A stretch of 64,000 nt of DNA from Dillenia suffruticosa (Eukaryota; Streptophyta; Magnoliopsida; Dilleniales; Dilleniaceae), in assembly GCA_033439265.1 (NCBI GenBank), contig JAVTVX010000004.1, positions 16,877,701 through 16,941,700 on the forward strand. Direction: 5' to 3'. The position numbers and the translations under genes are program-made. Shown piece after piece: positions 22,461-33,117 of this stretch; the stretch's first letter is position 1; each line of letters begins with the position of its first letter. The notes beneath the pieces were generated by a model. That model did not search any database, had not been told where the DNA came from, and saw only the letters and a program-made list of their open reading frames with translations.

Positions 22461-23489
22461 TTGTCATTTCCTCAAAACAAGGCAAGGAGAGCAGTTGAAA
22501 GCCTGCAGCTAATCCATACAGATGTGTGTGGTCCCATGAGAACTCCTTCCTTAAGTGGCAGCAGGTATTACATAGTCTTTATTGATGATTTTAGTAGATT
22601 CTGCTGGGTATATTTTATGAAACAAAAAATTGATGTTGTTGCTGTGTTTTGGAAGTTTAAAAATTGGATTGCGAACCAATGGGGGCTAAAGATTACGGTG
22701 ATCAGATCTGATAATGGGGCAGAATATATTTCTAACTTGTTTAACAAGTTTTGTGAAGATGCAGGTATTGAACACCAGTTGATAGCAACTTACACTCCTC
22801 AGTAAAATGGAGTAAGCGAAAGAAAAAATAGGACAATCATGAATATGTCGAGGTGCTTGTCGTTTGAGAAGAAAATGCCAAAAAAATTTTGGGCTGAACC
22901 TGTGAGTACTACAATATTTCTTCTCAACAGGTTGCCTATAAAAGCACTGAATGATAAGACTCCATTCGAGACCTGGTTTGGATACAAGCCTACTATCCAA
23001 AATCTGAAGGTGTTTGGATGCATTTGTTACACACATATCTTAGTTGTGAAAAGAGGAAAACTTGATGAAAAGGCTGAAGTTGGGATCTTTATTGGATACG
23101 GTAACACCACTAAGGGTTATAGAGTCTATCAACCCTTAAATGGAAAGGTGATTATTAGTAAAGATATCAAATTCAATGAACTAGCTGCATGGAATTGGGA
23201 AAAATCTGAAGCTAAGACCAAGGAATCCAGCCTAAAAGACATGCAGGAGCAAACTGATAATGAGTTTGTGGACCATATTCCAGTTAGAGGTACCAGATTA
23301 CTTTCTGATATCTATCAAAATTGTATTGTTGCTGTTCTTGAGCTTGCAGGATACAAAGAAGCTGTAGATGACTCCAGGTGGATTGTAGCAATGCAAGAGG
23401 AGCTCAAAATGATTGAAAAAAAATCAGACCAGGATCCTTGTGGACAGACCAATTCACAAGACTCCTATTGGAGTAAAATGGGTGTTTAG
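22461..23489 (+). pseudogene. pol: Copia I integrase
   Basis: The D-D-E core is visible: IHTDVCGP (about 22513-22536), VIRSDNGAEY (about 22698-22727) and GVSERKNRT (22810-22836). A stop lies between TYTPQ and NGVSER at 22803-22805. Further on, FWAEPVSTTIFLLNRLP and PFETWFGYKP are the normal C-terminal Copia integrase motifs. A frameshift near 23430 separates this part from reverse transcriptase. Confidence 0.88.
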
Positions 23490-24549
23490 AACCAAATTAA
23501 ATGGAAATGGTTCCATTAACAAGTACAAGGTAAGGCTGGTTGTCAAAGGATATGCTCAACAATTTGGAGTGGACTTCTCAGAAACATTTACTCCGGTGGC
23601 CAAGCTTGATACAATTAGGTTGCTTCTAGCACTAGCAGCTCAAGAAGGGTGGAAAGTATTTCAACTTGATGTCAAATCTGCCTTCTTAAATGGCTACTTG
23701 GAGGAGGAGATTTTTATTGAGCAACCTGAAGGATTTGTCATAAAGGGAAAAGAAGACAAAGTGTATCTTCTCAAGAAAACATTGTATGGTCTCAAATAGG
23801 CTCCAAGGGCCTGGTATAGCAAAATTGATGATCATTTGCTGAAGATTGGATTTGAGAAGAGTTTGAGTGAACCAACTCTCTATGTCAAAGTTACTAACAA
23901 TGAATTAATCATTGTTTCCTTGTATGTTGATGATTTGCTTGTTAAAGGAAACAACATAAACATGGTGAATCAATTCAAGGAGCAAATGAAAAATGTGTTT
24001 GAGATGATAGATATGGGTGAGATGACCTACTTCCTTGGGTTAGAGATTCAGCAATCTCAACAAGGAATATTTATTTGTCAGCACAAGTATGCAAAGGAGG
24101 TGCTGAAAAAGTTCAATATGGAATCCTCCAAATCTATCAGCACTCCTTTGATGGAGAATGAAAAATTAAGCAAAGATGATGGAGCTGTTAAAGTTGATGA
24201 GAGACTCTACAGAAGTCTTATTGGTTGCTTGATGTATCTCATAGCAACAAGGCCGGATATCATGTATTCTATCGGCTTACTTTCAAGGTTCATGCATTGT
24301 CCAAGTGATTTACACTATAAAGCTGCAAAAAGAGTGCTTAGATATATCAAGGGAACAGTTGATTTCGGCATCTGTTTTAAGAAGTCACAAAGGATGATTT
24401 TGTTTGGTTTTTCTGACAGTGATTGGGGTGGTTCCAATGATGACATGAAAAGCACTTTAGGTTACTTGTTCAGCCTTGGTTCTCGATGTTTTTCTTGGAG
24501 TTCTAAGAAGCAAGATGTAGTAGCTTAATCAACTGCAAGGCAGAATATG
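23413..24549 (+). pseudogene. pol: Copia I reverse transcriptase and first half of RNase H
   Basis: Reverse transcriptase motifs include [15 protein letters not shown] (about 23472-23516), [16 protein letters not shown] (about 23659-23706) and the catalytic YVDD at 23923-23934, intact. A stop after LYGLK (23797-23799) interrupts the frame. The RNase H part starts with SDSDWGGSNDDMKST and SWSSKKQDVVA, followed by a stop. The domain is then cut at 24549 by the solo LTR and resumes at 27188. Confidence 0.9.
24545..24549. repeat. Left target-site duplication of nested solo LTR (ATATG)
   Basis: ATATG lies at the interrupted RNase H codons and is repeated at 27183-27187. Confidence 0.9.
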
Positions 24550-24619
24550 GGTAACACTGCACAAAAAAAAAAAAAAAAAAAAAGTCAAAATTAGGGCTTA
24601 AAGCCCTAATTCTTTTTAA

Positions 24620-24673
<54 letters not shown>

Positions 24674-25012
24674 CCTCTTTCCCCCTTCTCTCTTTTTCTT
24701 CTCCGCCGCGGCCGCTACTCTCCTCCTCCGCCGCCCACCGCCTCGCCTTCCTCCCGCGATCGCCGCCGCTGCAGCGCCTCCCGTGAGCAGCCTCTCTCCT
24801 CCGCGCAGCGCGATCTCCTACGAGCTGCGCTAGCCCAGCCGAGTGCGCGACTATCCGAGCGCTCCACTGCGCGAGCCCACGCCTGCTCGGGAGCTCACTT
24901 GCGCACCCCGCTCCAGCGCTTCACCCTCTGCACAGCGCGCATTCGCGCGATCTCCTGCGAACGCTGCCACCTCGAGTCATCGCGAGCCTTGTGCGCGATC
25001 TCCCGTGAGCCA

Positions 25013-25190
25013 GCACGAGCTAGCGTGCGACCCAGCTCGCGACCCAGCGCGAGCTAGCGCACGAGCCAGCGCGCGACCCAGCTCGCATCCCAGCACGAGC
25101 CAGCGCGCGACCCAGCTCGCGACCCAGCGCGCGACCCAGCTCGCGAGCCAGCGCGCGACCCAGCTCGCGACCCAGAGCGAGCCCTAGCCC
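25013..25190 (+). repeat. GC-rich tandem repeat in solo LTR
   Basis: Imperfect repeats built from CCAGCGCGCGACCCAGCTCGC units. They create arginine/alanine-rich open frames on both strands that are not genes. Confidence 0.85.
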
Positions 25191-26040
25191 GTGAGCGGGC
25201 CAGCCCACCAGCGGCCCAAGGCCCAGTCCAGCCGCGGCCCACTGCATCCCGCGAAGCCCGCTGCGGCCAGCAAGCCGGGCTGAGAGCCCGTGAGCCACCA
25301 GCGGGCCAGCCGGCTAGCAGCCAGCCCACCGGCCCGCGAGCCCGTGACGGCCCGCGAGCCCGCGACCGGCTTTCCCCTTCGAGAGCTCACCTGCATCTTC
25401 TGTACGGCAGGTAACGACTGTATTGGTTGAAGTTCTATGGTTTGCTGTTAGAAATTTAGTGGTTTCTAATACATCTGAAGTTTGGAAAATATTACAGGTT
25501 TTAAACCAACCCGACGGGCGAACGACAGCTAGGTCTGACACCCGAGGAACCCTAGGTGAGAGATGAATAAATTTTATTGATAGAATCCCTTATTAGGGTT
25601 TTAATCGCTATAAATTTGACGATTTGATTAGGTTTGTCTTTTGGAGAGTCGTTGAAAAATAGGGAGTGACCACCCTCCCTAGATAAGTGAGTGGGACTCT
25701 AATCTCTTGCATAAATTGTAAAACGTATTTTCTGTCACATTTTCGATAAAACATGCTTTGGTATGCATTCGTTGACGTGTGATATTAAATTTAAAAATCT
25801 GTTTTGTGATTTTTGGAGTGTCTTGAATTATATTTACAATGACTATGCATCCATGGTTTGAGATGAATCAATAATTGTGCCATTATTTGAAAATGTATAA
25901 ATTTCATTTTATACCAATGTATTGATATGCTGTTTTGAAATGAATTTGATGAGACGTATTGGCACGCAAATTTAAAAATGTTTTTGATGAACTATGTGGG
26001 TTGGATGCCTACTAGTTGTGCGATGATGTGATGATACTCG

Positions 26041-26096
26041 TGGGACGTTGTGCCCTGGGACGTTGTGCCCTTGTGATATTATGGGACGTTGTGCCC
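26041..26096 (+). repeat. Three copies of TGGGACGTTGTGCCC
   Basis: Copies at 26041-26055, 26056-26070 and 26082-26096. Element D's LTRs carry a single copy (about 34759 and 42971), so this is a local expansion. Confidence 0.85.
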
Positions 26097-27182
26097 TTGT
26101 GATACTATGATGATTCCGTAGCTACGAAGGGCGTTTGTAGAGGCACGGGTTGCCCGGATACGCTTCTGCAGGAGGTATCCGCAAACGTCATTTATTTTAA
26201 AGGCTATAGACGCGGCCGGTTGAACCCACGTAGGGGGAGGACGTGTGTGACGCCACCGTCTAGCACCGGGCGGGGTCCTATACACGTTGATGAGTTGGCC
26301 CCAGCGAGCTCATGGCCAACGTCGGGGTAGAGAGCGTTTCAAAGTCCATGCATAATAAAACCCCCGACGCGCCTGTCCTTGGTCACGGTTGACCTTTGTC
26401 AGGACTATTTTTGGCTCGCTCTGACATTACTTGATTTTAAATGGATGCATACATGCTTGCTATCTTGTGTTTGATTAAATGATTTCAAAATGATAAATAT
26501 ATCATGTTTTGCTGCGAAGTGTAAATTGTTGTTTCGAATGATATTATTTGACACTCTAATTGTTCACCTATGCTATTTATGCTTGATATTACCCCCCTCA
26601 CTCACTGAGTATCTTCCCATGATACTCACCCCTCTATTTTCTCTCCTCAGACAGGTTGATTGTGATAGAGCGACGCTACAGGCTCTAGAGCGGAGTTGGT
26701 ATTTTCGACAGTGAGATTTATTTCTAATTTAGTTTTGACCCTGCGAGGTCTTGACATGGAGGTCCGTAGTTGGCCATGTACTTATTTTGGGATGACTATA
26801 TAGTTTAACTCTCATATTTCATTTGCATTGAGCGATTGTACGTACTTGAACGTTACTTGGGAAATGTGATATATATTGTATAAACTTAGGTCCGCTCGAT
26901 ATAGCGGCTGCTCATGCTCTAGTTGGGCATGACAGTAGAGGTCTGTGGCTAGGTTTGTTTATAGCCTTGCGTTGTTCTGAATGTTGGCTGTGGTGTTTGT
27001 TGATTTTGGAGAGGCCGGGATGGCCATTTGTGTATTGTACAGGATGATTTGGATTATACAGGTATAATTGTACATGGGAAACCTCCGATTTATGGGGAGG
27101 TTCTGCCCAATTTTCTGTAAAAATACAGCCGGCATTCAGGGGCAACGGGCGGCTGTTCACGATCCCGGTTTGGGGCGTGACA

Positions 27183-27187
27183 ATATG
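27183..27187. repeat. Right target-site duplication of solo LTR (ATATG)
   Basis: Exact match to 24545-24549. Confidence 0.9.
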
Positions 27188-27524
27188 TGGCTGCTTCTGT
27201 AGCAGTAAATCAAGCATGATGGCTAAGGAAAGTGCTAGCAGATTTGAAGCTTACTCAGAAGGAAGCAACTGAAATTTTTGTTGACAACAATGCTGCCATA
27301 GCTATCTCAAATAATCCAGTGTTTCATGGAAAAACTAAACATTTTAAGATCAAGTATTATTTCCTTATGGAAGTGCAGAAGAATAAGGAGATTATATTGG
27401 TTCATTGCAAATCCCACATTCAGCTTGCTGATATTCTCACGAAAACCTTATCTAAAGCAAGATTTGAAGATTTAAGACTACAAATTGGACTCTGCAGCAA
27501 AAGTAGCAAGGAGGAGTGTTGAGA
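27188..27524 (+). pseudogene. pol: Copia I RNase H, second half
   Basis: It continues RNase H after the nested LTR. Visible motifs are the VAAS-like start, a stop in the W position near 27220, then FVDNNAAIAISNNPVFHGKTKH (about 27279-27345) and QLADILTKTLSK (about 27421-27456), the standard Copia C-terminus. The stop at 27522-27524 lies just inside the 3' LTR. Confidence 0.9.
27499..27516 (+). promoter_or_regulatory. Polypurine tract of Copia I
   Basis: AAAAGTAGCAAGGAGGAG directly precedes the 3' LTR start TGTTGAGATG. Confidence 0.8.
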
Positions 27525-27770
27525 TGTGCAACTTCTACTGTAGATTCTTGGATGATATTTTTGCAACAATCAAACTTATTTTTCAGATTTTTTTGGTTTG
27601 TTAGTTATTTCAAATTTTTGAATTTGAATTCTAATTGCTGAAATTTTTTAGGAAAGAATATTCTCAAATTTGTTATGTTCATCTCTTTACATTTTAGAGA
27701 ATAATCAATGAAAGTTGCTTTTTGCCCAAAAACATATTTTGCTTCAAGTTTCTTTCTTAAAAAACCATCA
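27517..27770 (+). repeat. 3' LTR of Copia I
   Basis: 254 bp, about 94% identical to the 5' LTR by direct comparison, followed by GTAAC at 27771-27775. Confidence 0.95.
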
Positions 27771-27775
27771 GTAAC
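27771..27775. repeat. Right target-site duplication of Copia I (GTAAC)
   Basis: Matches 20640-20644. Confidence 0.95.
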
Positions 27776-27958
27776 ACAATCAAGGCCAAAGCTGTGATAG
27801 CTTCCAGAGCTAGATGCTTGGAGAGATAAGATTCTTTTGTAGTGCTTTCACTGTGGAAAAAGGGCAGAAGCATTTCTTTGAGTTAAACAAAAGGATCATA
27901 AAGCTGACCAATTGCGGTTCCAGCAATATAGGAACAAATTCTATGGTCCTGTGATCGA

Positions 27959-27968
27959 CTATAAAATA
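27959..27968 (+). promoter_or_regulatory. Putative TATA box of the DUF247 gene
   Basis: CTATAAAATA lies 78 bases upstream of the ATG at 28046. A transcription start about 30 bases downstream would give a 5' leader of roughly 50 bases. No transcript evidence is available. Confidence 0.55.
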
Positions 27969-28045
27969 ACTTAATCTAGCTCCTGAAATCTTCATAGCTC
28001 CTATCACTATCCCTTCTGGCCAAAAGCCTTTCTTCTTTGTTTGCG

Positions 28046-29677
28046 ATGGCCTCTCTTTTATCTCTCAGTTCCACTCGGCAGCATATCATGCCCTTGAACT
28101 CTAATCCTAGCTTTGACAAGGAGCAGTGGCTCAGTGAAATCTGCCGAATCATAGATGAAGAGCAAGAAGATGATGACAATATCCCTATTAGCATATTTGG
28201 TGTCCCCAGAGCCTTGCTGTCTAGTGATCCAGATTCTTTCATCCCACAACTGCTTTCTATTGGCCCTTACCATTATTTGCGTCCAGAGCTCTGTGATTTG
28301 ATGAGGTACAAACTTGCTGCTACTATTAGAGTTAAGAAACAGATTCAGAGTAATAAATTTGATGAACTCATCCATGACTTGATCGAGCTTGAAAGAAGCA
28401 TCAGAGGCTCTTACCACAAGTACTTGTATTTCAGCGGCCAGCAATTGGCATACATCATGACTATTGATGCATCATTTCTGCTTGAGTTCTTTCACATCTG
28501 CCATCAAGGTAAGACACCAACCGAATTATTGTTGTTTGCAATGTCTCACTTAATTGATGTTTCAGGACAGAAATCAGCTCATAATGCAATTCTTAGGGAC
28601 ATATCAATGCTTGAAAACCAGATTCCCCTATTTGTCCTGAAAAAGATTTTAGAATTTCAGCAACCTTTGACTAAGCAGTTGGTGGACAACGAACTTCTTT
28701 TGATGTTAATGAGTGTAGCTGATGGTCTTTTGCCTTTCATAGAGGAAAACAAAAAGTTTCACATTGATCAGCATCCCCATTTTTTAGATTTCTTGTACCA
28801 CAGGATGGTGCCCAAAGTGAAAGAATCAGTGACAGAAGAAATAATTGTGGAGACAAATCCATGTGAGCCATCCAGTGAGGATGGTGGAATGCCTACTCCA
28901 AATCAAAGTTATGTAAAACGCCTCATGCATGAGGTCTGGAATTTGCTTTTGAGACTAAGAAGAGGCCGGTTAGCTAAATTTGTCATCTTGACTGTTGTAA
29001 AACCGATTCGAGTCATTTTCCAGATCCTCAATGTAGTCCAGGGTCTCTTCTTCTCTGGTAACGTAACAAAATCAGACGATGATGACACTAAACCACCACT
29101 GTTAGAGGAATTCATCATCCCACCTGTCACTGAGCTCACCAGATCTGGCATCCGATTCAGACCCACAAAAGGTGGCTTATCAACGGTTAGATTTGATGCC
29201 AGAACTGCTACTTTTTATCTCCCCATGACAAGTTTACATGTCAATACAGAAGTTGTTTTAAGAAACTTGGTAGCTTATGAAGCATCAACAGCATCCTGGC
29301 CATTGGTTTTAACTCGTTACACTCGGTTCATGAATGGAATCATCAACACTGCGGAGGACGTAAAGTATCTTAGAGAGAGAGGAATCATCAAGAACCAACT
29401 TAGGAGCGATGAAGAGGCAGCCAATCTCTGGAATGGCATGAGTACGTCTATTAAGTTAACCAGATACGGGTTCTTAGATAAGACCATTAACGAGGTGAAG
29501 AAGTATCACTATAGTAAGTTGAAGATAAAAGCTTCAATAATTTTCCGAACTTATGTTTCTGGTTTCTGGGAGGTTCTCACATTCATGGCAGCCATTTTTC
29601 TGTTGATTTTAATGTCCTTGCAAGCATTTTGCTCCGTTTATGACTGCAGACGGATCTTTCATCTTAATACCTTTTAA
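28046..29677 (+). CDS. DUF247 family membrane-anchored protein (UPF0481 type), intact
   Basis: A 543-residue open frame with no intron needed, as is common for DUF247 genes. The start is the first ATG at 28046 (MASLLSLSST); the three upstream in-frame codons have no ATG. Family motifs in order: IPISIFGVPRALLSSDPDSF (46-65), IPQLLSIGPYHYLRPEL (66-82), DASFLLEFFHIC (141-152), DISMLENQIPLFVLKKIL (185-202), FLDFLYHRM (248-256), ELTRSGIRFRP (363-373), and a final hydrophobic helix (about 507-530) predicted to anchor the C-terminus in a membrane. The opening motif with PRALLSSDPDSF is like the putative UPF0481 protein At3g02645 of Arabidopsis. Biochemical function is unknown; other DUF247 members act as self-incompatibility determinants in grasses, which does not show that this one does. 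A Copia element ends 270 bases upstream. Confidence 0.95.
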   Translation: MASLLSLSSTRQHIMPLNSNPSFDKEQWLSEICRIIDEEQEDDDNIPISIFGVPRALLSSDPDSFIPQLLSIGPYHYLRPELCDLMRYKLAATIRVKKQIQSNKFDELIHDLIELERSIRGSYHKYLYFSGQQLAYIMTIDASFLLEFFHICHQGKTPTELLLFAMSHLIDVSGQKSAHNAILRDISMLENQIPLFVLKKILEFQQPLTKQLVDNELLLMLMSVADGLLPFIEENKKFHIDQHPHFLDFLYHRMVPKVKESVTEEIIVETNPCEPSSEDGGMPTPNQSYVKRLMHEVWNLLLRLRRGRLAKFVILTVVKPIRVIFQILNVVQGLFFSGNVTKSDDDDTKPPLLEEFIIPPVTELTRSGIRFRPTKGGLSTVRFDARTATFYLPMTSLHVNTEVVLRNLVAYEASTASWPLVLTRYTRFMNGIINTAEDVKYLRERGIIKNQLRSDEEAANLWNGMSTSIKLTRYGFLDKTINEVKKYHYSKLKIKASIIFRTYVSGFWEVLTFMAAIFLLILMSLQAFCSVYDCRRIFHLNTF

Positions 29678-30547
29678 GTCTTGGTCTTCAGAAGTGGTGG
29701 ATTCAGTTCAGAATATTACTTTTTTTTTCATGCTTAAATTAAACACCGTTTGTTCTTCAACTTTATGGTATATAAGCTTCCGTGTGAAATTGAAAGAATG
29801 ATGCTGTGTACTATGCTACTAAACAGGAATTGCGAGTTAATAATTATGTGGTTTGGGTGGCTTTTGTTCTATCGTTTTCTTTTCACTTGATTCCAAAGCA
29901 CACCTGAATATGTTTTTTGTTATCTGAAGTTGTTTATGTTTTGAGCAATTGTTTATGTTGAAGGTGGAAATATATTCCATGGTATATCATAATTAATGTA
30001 GGAAGGCTGCAATCAAGATCTGTTATGAGTGTAGTGATTGGACGTTGTACTTCCTTAATTATTAGTAGTCGGATCGGATTAATTGGTGCAACGTAAATAT
30101 CAACCAACGAAAACAAAAAAAAATAAGAAAAAATATGTAACGAAATCAACTTGGTTGATTTCAAGTTATGGAAATGGAGGAAGGACTCTTGGTTTTAAAG
30201 GGTATCATTGGATGCCACCTAATTAGGGGCAAGGATGTCACTCCATGTTACTAATTGCAGATGCTTTTTGGCGACCTAGTCACACACTTATTTAAAAAAC
30301 TCGTTCCATCACTAACTTTGGAGCCCCACTTTCTGAAATTTTGATTCTACGCACCACCATCATTCTCCCCAGCTTAAATTGTGGAAACCAAATCCTTTCT
30401 GAGGCTTGCATTAGACTTCAGATCATCTAGAAATGCATCCTAATAGTTGTTTCATGGTCATCTGATATGACAAACAATTGTAAACTATTGGCGTCGGGAG
30501 TTTGTTTCCATGCACTCTCCCAATTTTCCTCACAAGGAGAAACAAAG
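29678..30547. other. Downstream flank of the DUF247 gene
   Basis: AT-rich sequence that probably holds the 3' UTR and terminator. I see no canonical AATAAA close to the stop and no other gene. Confidence 0.5.
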
Positions 30548-30552
30548 AATAG
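30548..30552. repeat. Left target-site duplication of solo LTR (AATAG)
   Basis: AATAG precedes the LTR edge and recurs at 33063-33067. Confidence 0.92.
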
Positions 30553-33062
30553 TGTTACGCCCCGACTCTCCCGTCGAGCACATAACCACCGCCATGACGG
30601 GTATTACCTCTCCATATACCGAGATAGCGCAACGCATTCCAATTGTACAATAAATCTTCCAAAATATAAAATCCATCAAATAAGAAATCATATATACAAC
30701 ACACATGCAAGGGACCCCATCTGGCCCATCCGGCCCATCCCTGTACACACATGCATTCATCGGCACACAATCGGGGAATCCTTGTATATGCATACATGCA
30801 GTGTGACCATCCTACCCAATACAGAATTCTCAGACAGTTCATAAAACTCATAAAACCGAAATAATATATCTAAATATATCATTATAATCTAAATGTCCCA
30901 ATACAGGATAAAACATTTTTTCAAAAATAATTTCATGCAAAATAATGAAATCTCAAATCATAGTCGTTCGGAATTTTTCAATACTTGCTGAAGGAATTTA
31001 ACTAGTATCAATAAAATCCGCACGATATGAGATGTATAGAACTTCCTTTCCATAGTCCGATGATCTACAACTTCCAAAATAATTACATAATCCATACCTA
31101 CTCAAAATCAACAAAAAATAGTCCTCCGATCGGACATCGTTACTCTATATTTCCTCTAGAAAGAATTTTTTAAAATGAAGGGCTGAGTATTTTAAATACC
31201 CAGAGAGTGGAGCGTAATGATATACAGTATATAAATGAGGGGTGGAGGTGGTAATGACAAATACATGTATCAAATATAATTTAATGTAATAAAAAAATTC
31301 ATTCATCTAAAATTATTCATATCAAACCATCATGACTCATATAAACGAATCAAATAGTCTATATTCATTTTTTCACAATTTTTGGGATATGCCAAAAATA
31401 TTATTCTACCAATGGTCATTGGAAGAATCTGCCAAGGGGTTTTCTACAGTTTTTATAAAATCTCATGTTTCCTTAGCATTAGCCCGGAGCTTTGTGGGGG
31501 TGTTACCACGTTATTTGGAGGCTAGTGGAGGCTCTCCAACCCACCTACACCAAGCTAATTTAACCAGCCTTAATCACGCCACCCCAATGGCCCGGTCCGT
31601 GGCAAAACTTAGACTATAATCATTTCATTTCCAGCACCACGTTACTACATTCAATTTTATAATCAATTCATACTCAACGTATAAAATAAAACAATATTTT
31701 CAGAATTCATATAAGTATTCAATCATAACATAGTGCAAATAAATCATCATTCAAATTCAAGAGTCATGACTTTGTCACAAAATCCATTTCAATATTCACC
31801 ACAATCACAAAACATTTATAAATTCATTCTACAAACTAATTTAAAAATTGAATTGAGAAAGCATGGTTGAAAGTAATTTCTCATTCATATGAAACATAGT
31901 CATCCACTCACCTATCGGGAGGGTATTCATTCCCTATACGTTATCAATTCCAAGAAATCTCTTTTCAAGCCCCAATCAATTCTCCTAAACCAATAACAAC
32001 AATTTTCGTGTCATTTCTCCTCAAATTCAAAGGTTTACAAATTTTTCCTAATTTTATTTAAACCCTAATTTCCTCCCAAATTCAAGTATCTGCACTCATA
32101 TTTCTATTTCTACCATTTAGACATCATTTGGACCCTTCTACCATTTTACTTTTTGTTTTTGCCCTAATTTTCACTATTCACGAACCTAAGGTTTTGATTT
32201 TTTCTATGTAATTTCTATCGGTCTCAACAATATAATTAATTCTAACATTAAGGAAACTGAACCCAAGATTAAGAACATGAAATTACCTTGATTTTGGGAT
32301 TGGATCGGGTTTTTGAAGATTGGATTTAAAAACCCCAAATTTTCTCCTTCGTTGAGAAATCTTTGATTTTCCACCTTCAATGCATTTTCCTATGCAGTAA
32401 TTGATAATCTTGGAAACTGAATTAAGTGGAATAAATGTTTTTATGGAAGAGAAATGAATTTGGTGGAAAAAGAAAAAAGAAAAAAAAAAAGAAATGTAAT
32501 ATGAGGAAGAACGAAGGCCGAGAGACGGAAGAAGAAGAAAGTTGCATTCTAGAAATGAAAGTGCAATTTCCGAAATGCACATTAGCTTGTCATCCCCTCC
32601 TCTTTTTGAGTTCAAATTACCATTTTGTCCCTATAAATGATTTTGGGTTTTATTGAATTTGGATGCCATTTTTGTTATTTCTGACCTCCACTAATATACA
32701 AATCGATTCCCTTCTTTGGGTTTTAACTCTCTCATTCTCTCTCCTCTCAATCCATTTACCAATTGTATAACACGATTTATATGACACGATTTATGCTCCT
32801 TCCATTTGCTTTGGCTTGGTTTGATCTCTTTTTACCGTACATTTGTCCAAAAAGTTTTTAACCACTTTACCATTTAATTGCTTTCACTCATATATATCTC
32901 AATTAAATTTTTTAAAATTCCTTTCTCATAAAATAACTAAAATTAGAAATTTAACTAGTAAATTTTCTCAATGTTGCATTCAAATCCAAAATCATTTACA
33001 GTCCATTTTTTTTTTAAGAAATTAAATAGAAATTCTTCTAACACCGAATTTTTGGTGTCACA
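30553..33062 (-). repeat. Solo Gypsy LTR, minus strand
   Basis: 2510 bp. On the minus strand it starts TGTGACACC (33062) and ends GGGGCGTAACA (30553), with AATAG on both sides and no internal element. It carries the family hairpin/donor block at 31909-31938. It is the most AT-rich of the LTRs and lacks the GC-rich low-complexity segment, so it is a different subfamily. Confidence 0.92.
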
Positions 33063-33117
33063 AATAGCCTCTAGATGAAACCCCAAATACTTCGCTCTCT
33101 ATACTTTGGTTTGTTGC
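33063..33117. other. Host DNA between two insertions
   Basis: Only 55 bp separate the solo LTR from element D, including AATAG at the left and GTTGC at the right. The host sequence resumes at 44153. Confidence 0.85.
33113..33117. repeat. Left target-site duplication of D (GTTGC)
   Basis: Matches 44148-44152. Confidence 0.95.

Larger units (their letters stand above)
24550..27182 (+). repeat. Solo Gypsy LTR inside Copia I
   Basis: 2633 bp with no internal element sequence, flanked by ATATG. It ends GGGGCGTGACA and starts GGTAACACTGC, so the usual initial T has become G. It contains an A run (about 24562-24583), CT repeats (24624-24670), GC-rich tandem repeats (25013-25190), the GCAGGTAACG block (about 25408), and the hairpin/donor block (25660-25694). 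A solo LTR is the usual product of recombination between the two LTRs of one element. Confidence 0.92.
20645..27770 (+). mobile_element. Ty1/Copia element I, complete but dead, with nested solo LTR
   Basis: Two 254 bp LTRs (TGTTGAGATG...ACCATCA) with about 15 mismatches (6%), a primer site, a polypurine tract and a GTAAC duplication define it. Gene order is gag, protease, integrase, reverse transcriptase, RNase H, which is diagnostic of Copia. Without the 2.64 kb nested insertion the element is about 4.5 kb, a usual size for short-LTR plant Copia. At least six stops or frameshifts lie in the gag-pol frame. Its right end is about 190 bp from the TATA box of the DUF247 gene. Confidence 0.95.

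Noticed and set aside
26035-26100. Short regularly spaced repeats that could suggest a CRISPR-like array
   Set aside because: Only three units, no unique spacers, plant retrotransposon LTR context.
28037-28045. Upstream extension of the DUF247 protein by three residues (start at 28037)
   Set aside because: The codon at 28037 is TTG, not ATG; the first ATG in frame is at 28046.
30467-31619. Open frames at 30467-30844 and 31332-31619 as host genes
   Set aside because: They lie across or inside the minus-strand solo LTR bounded by AATAG duplications, and have no domain.
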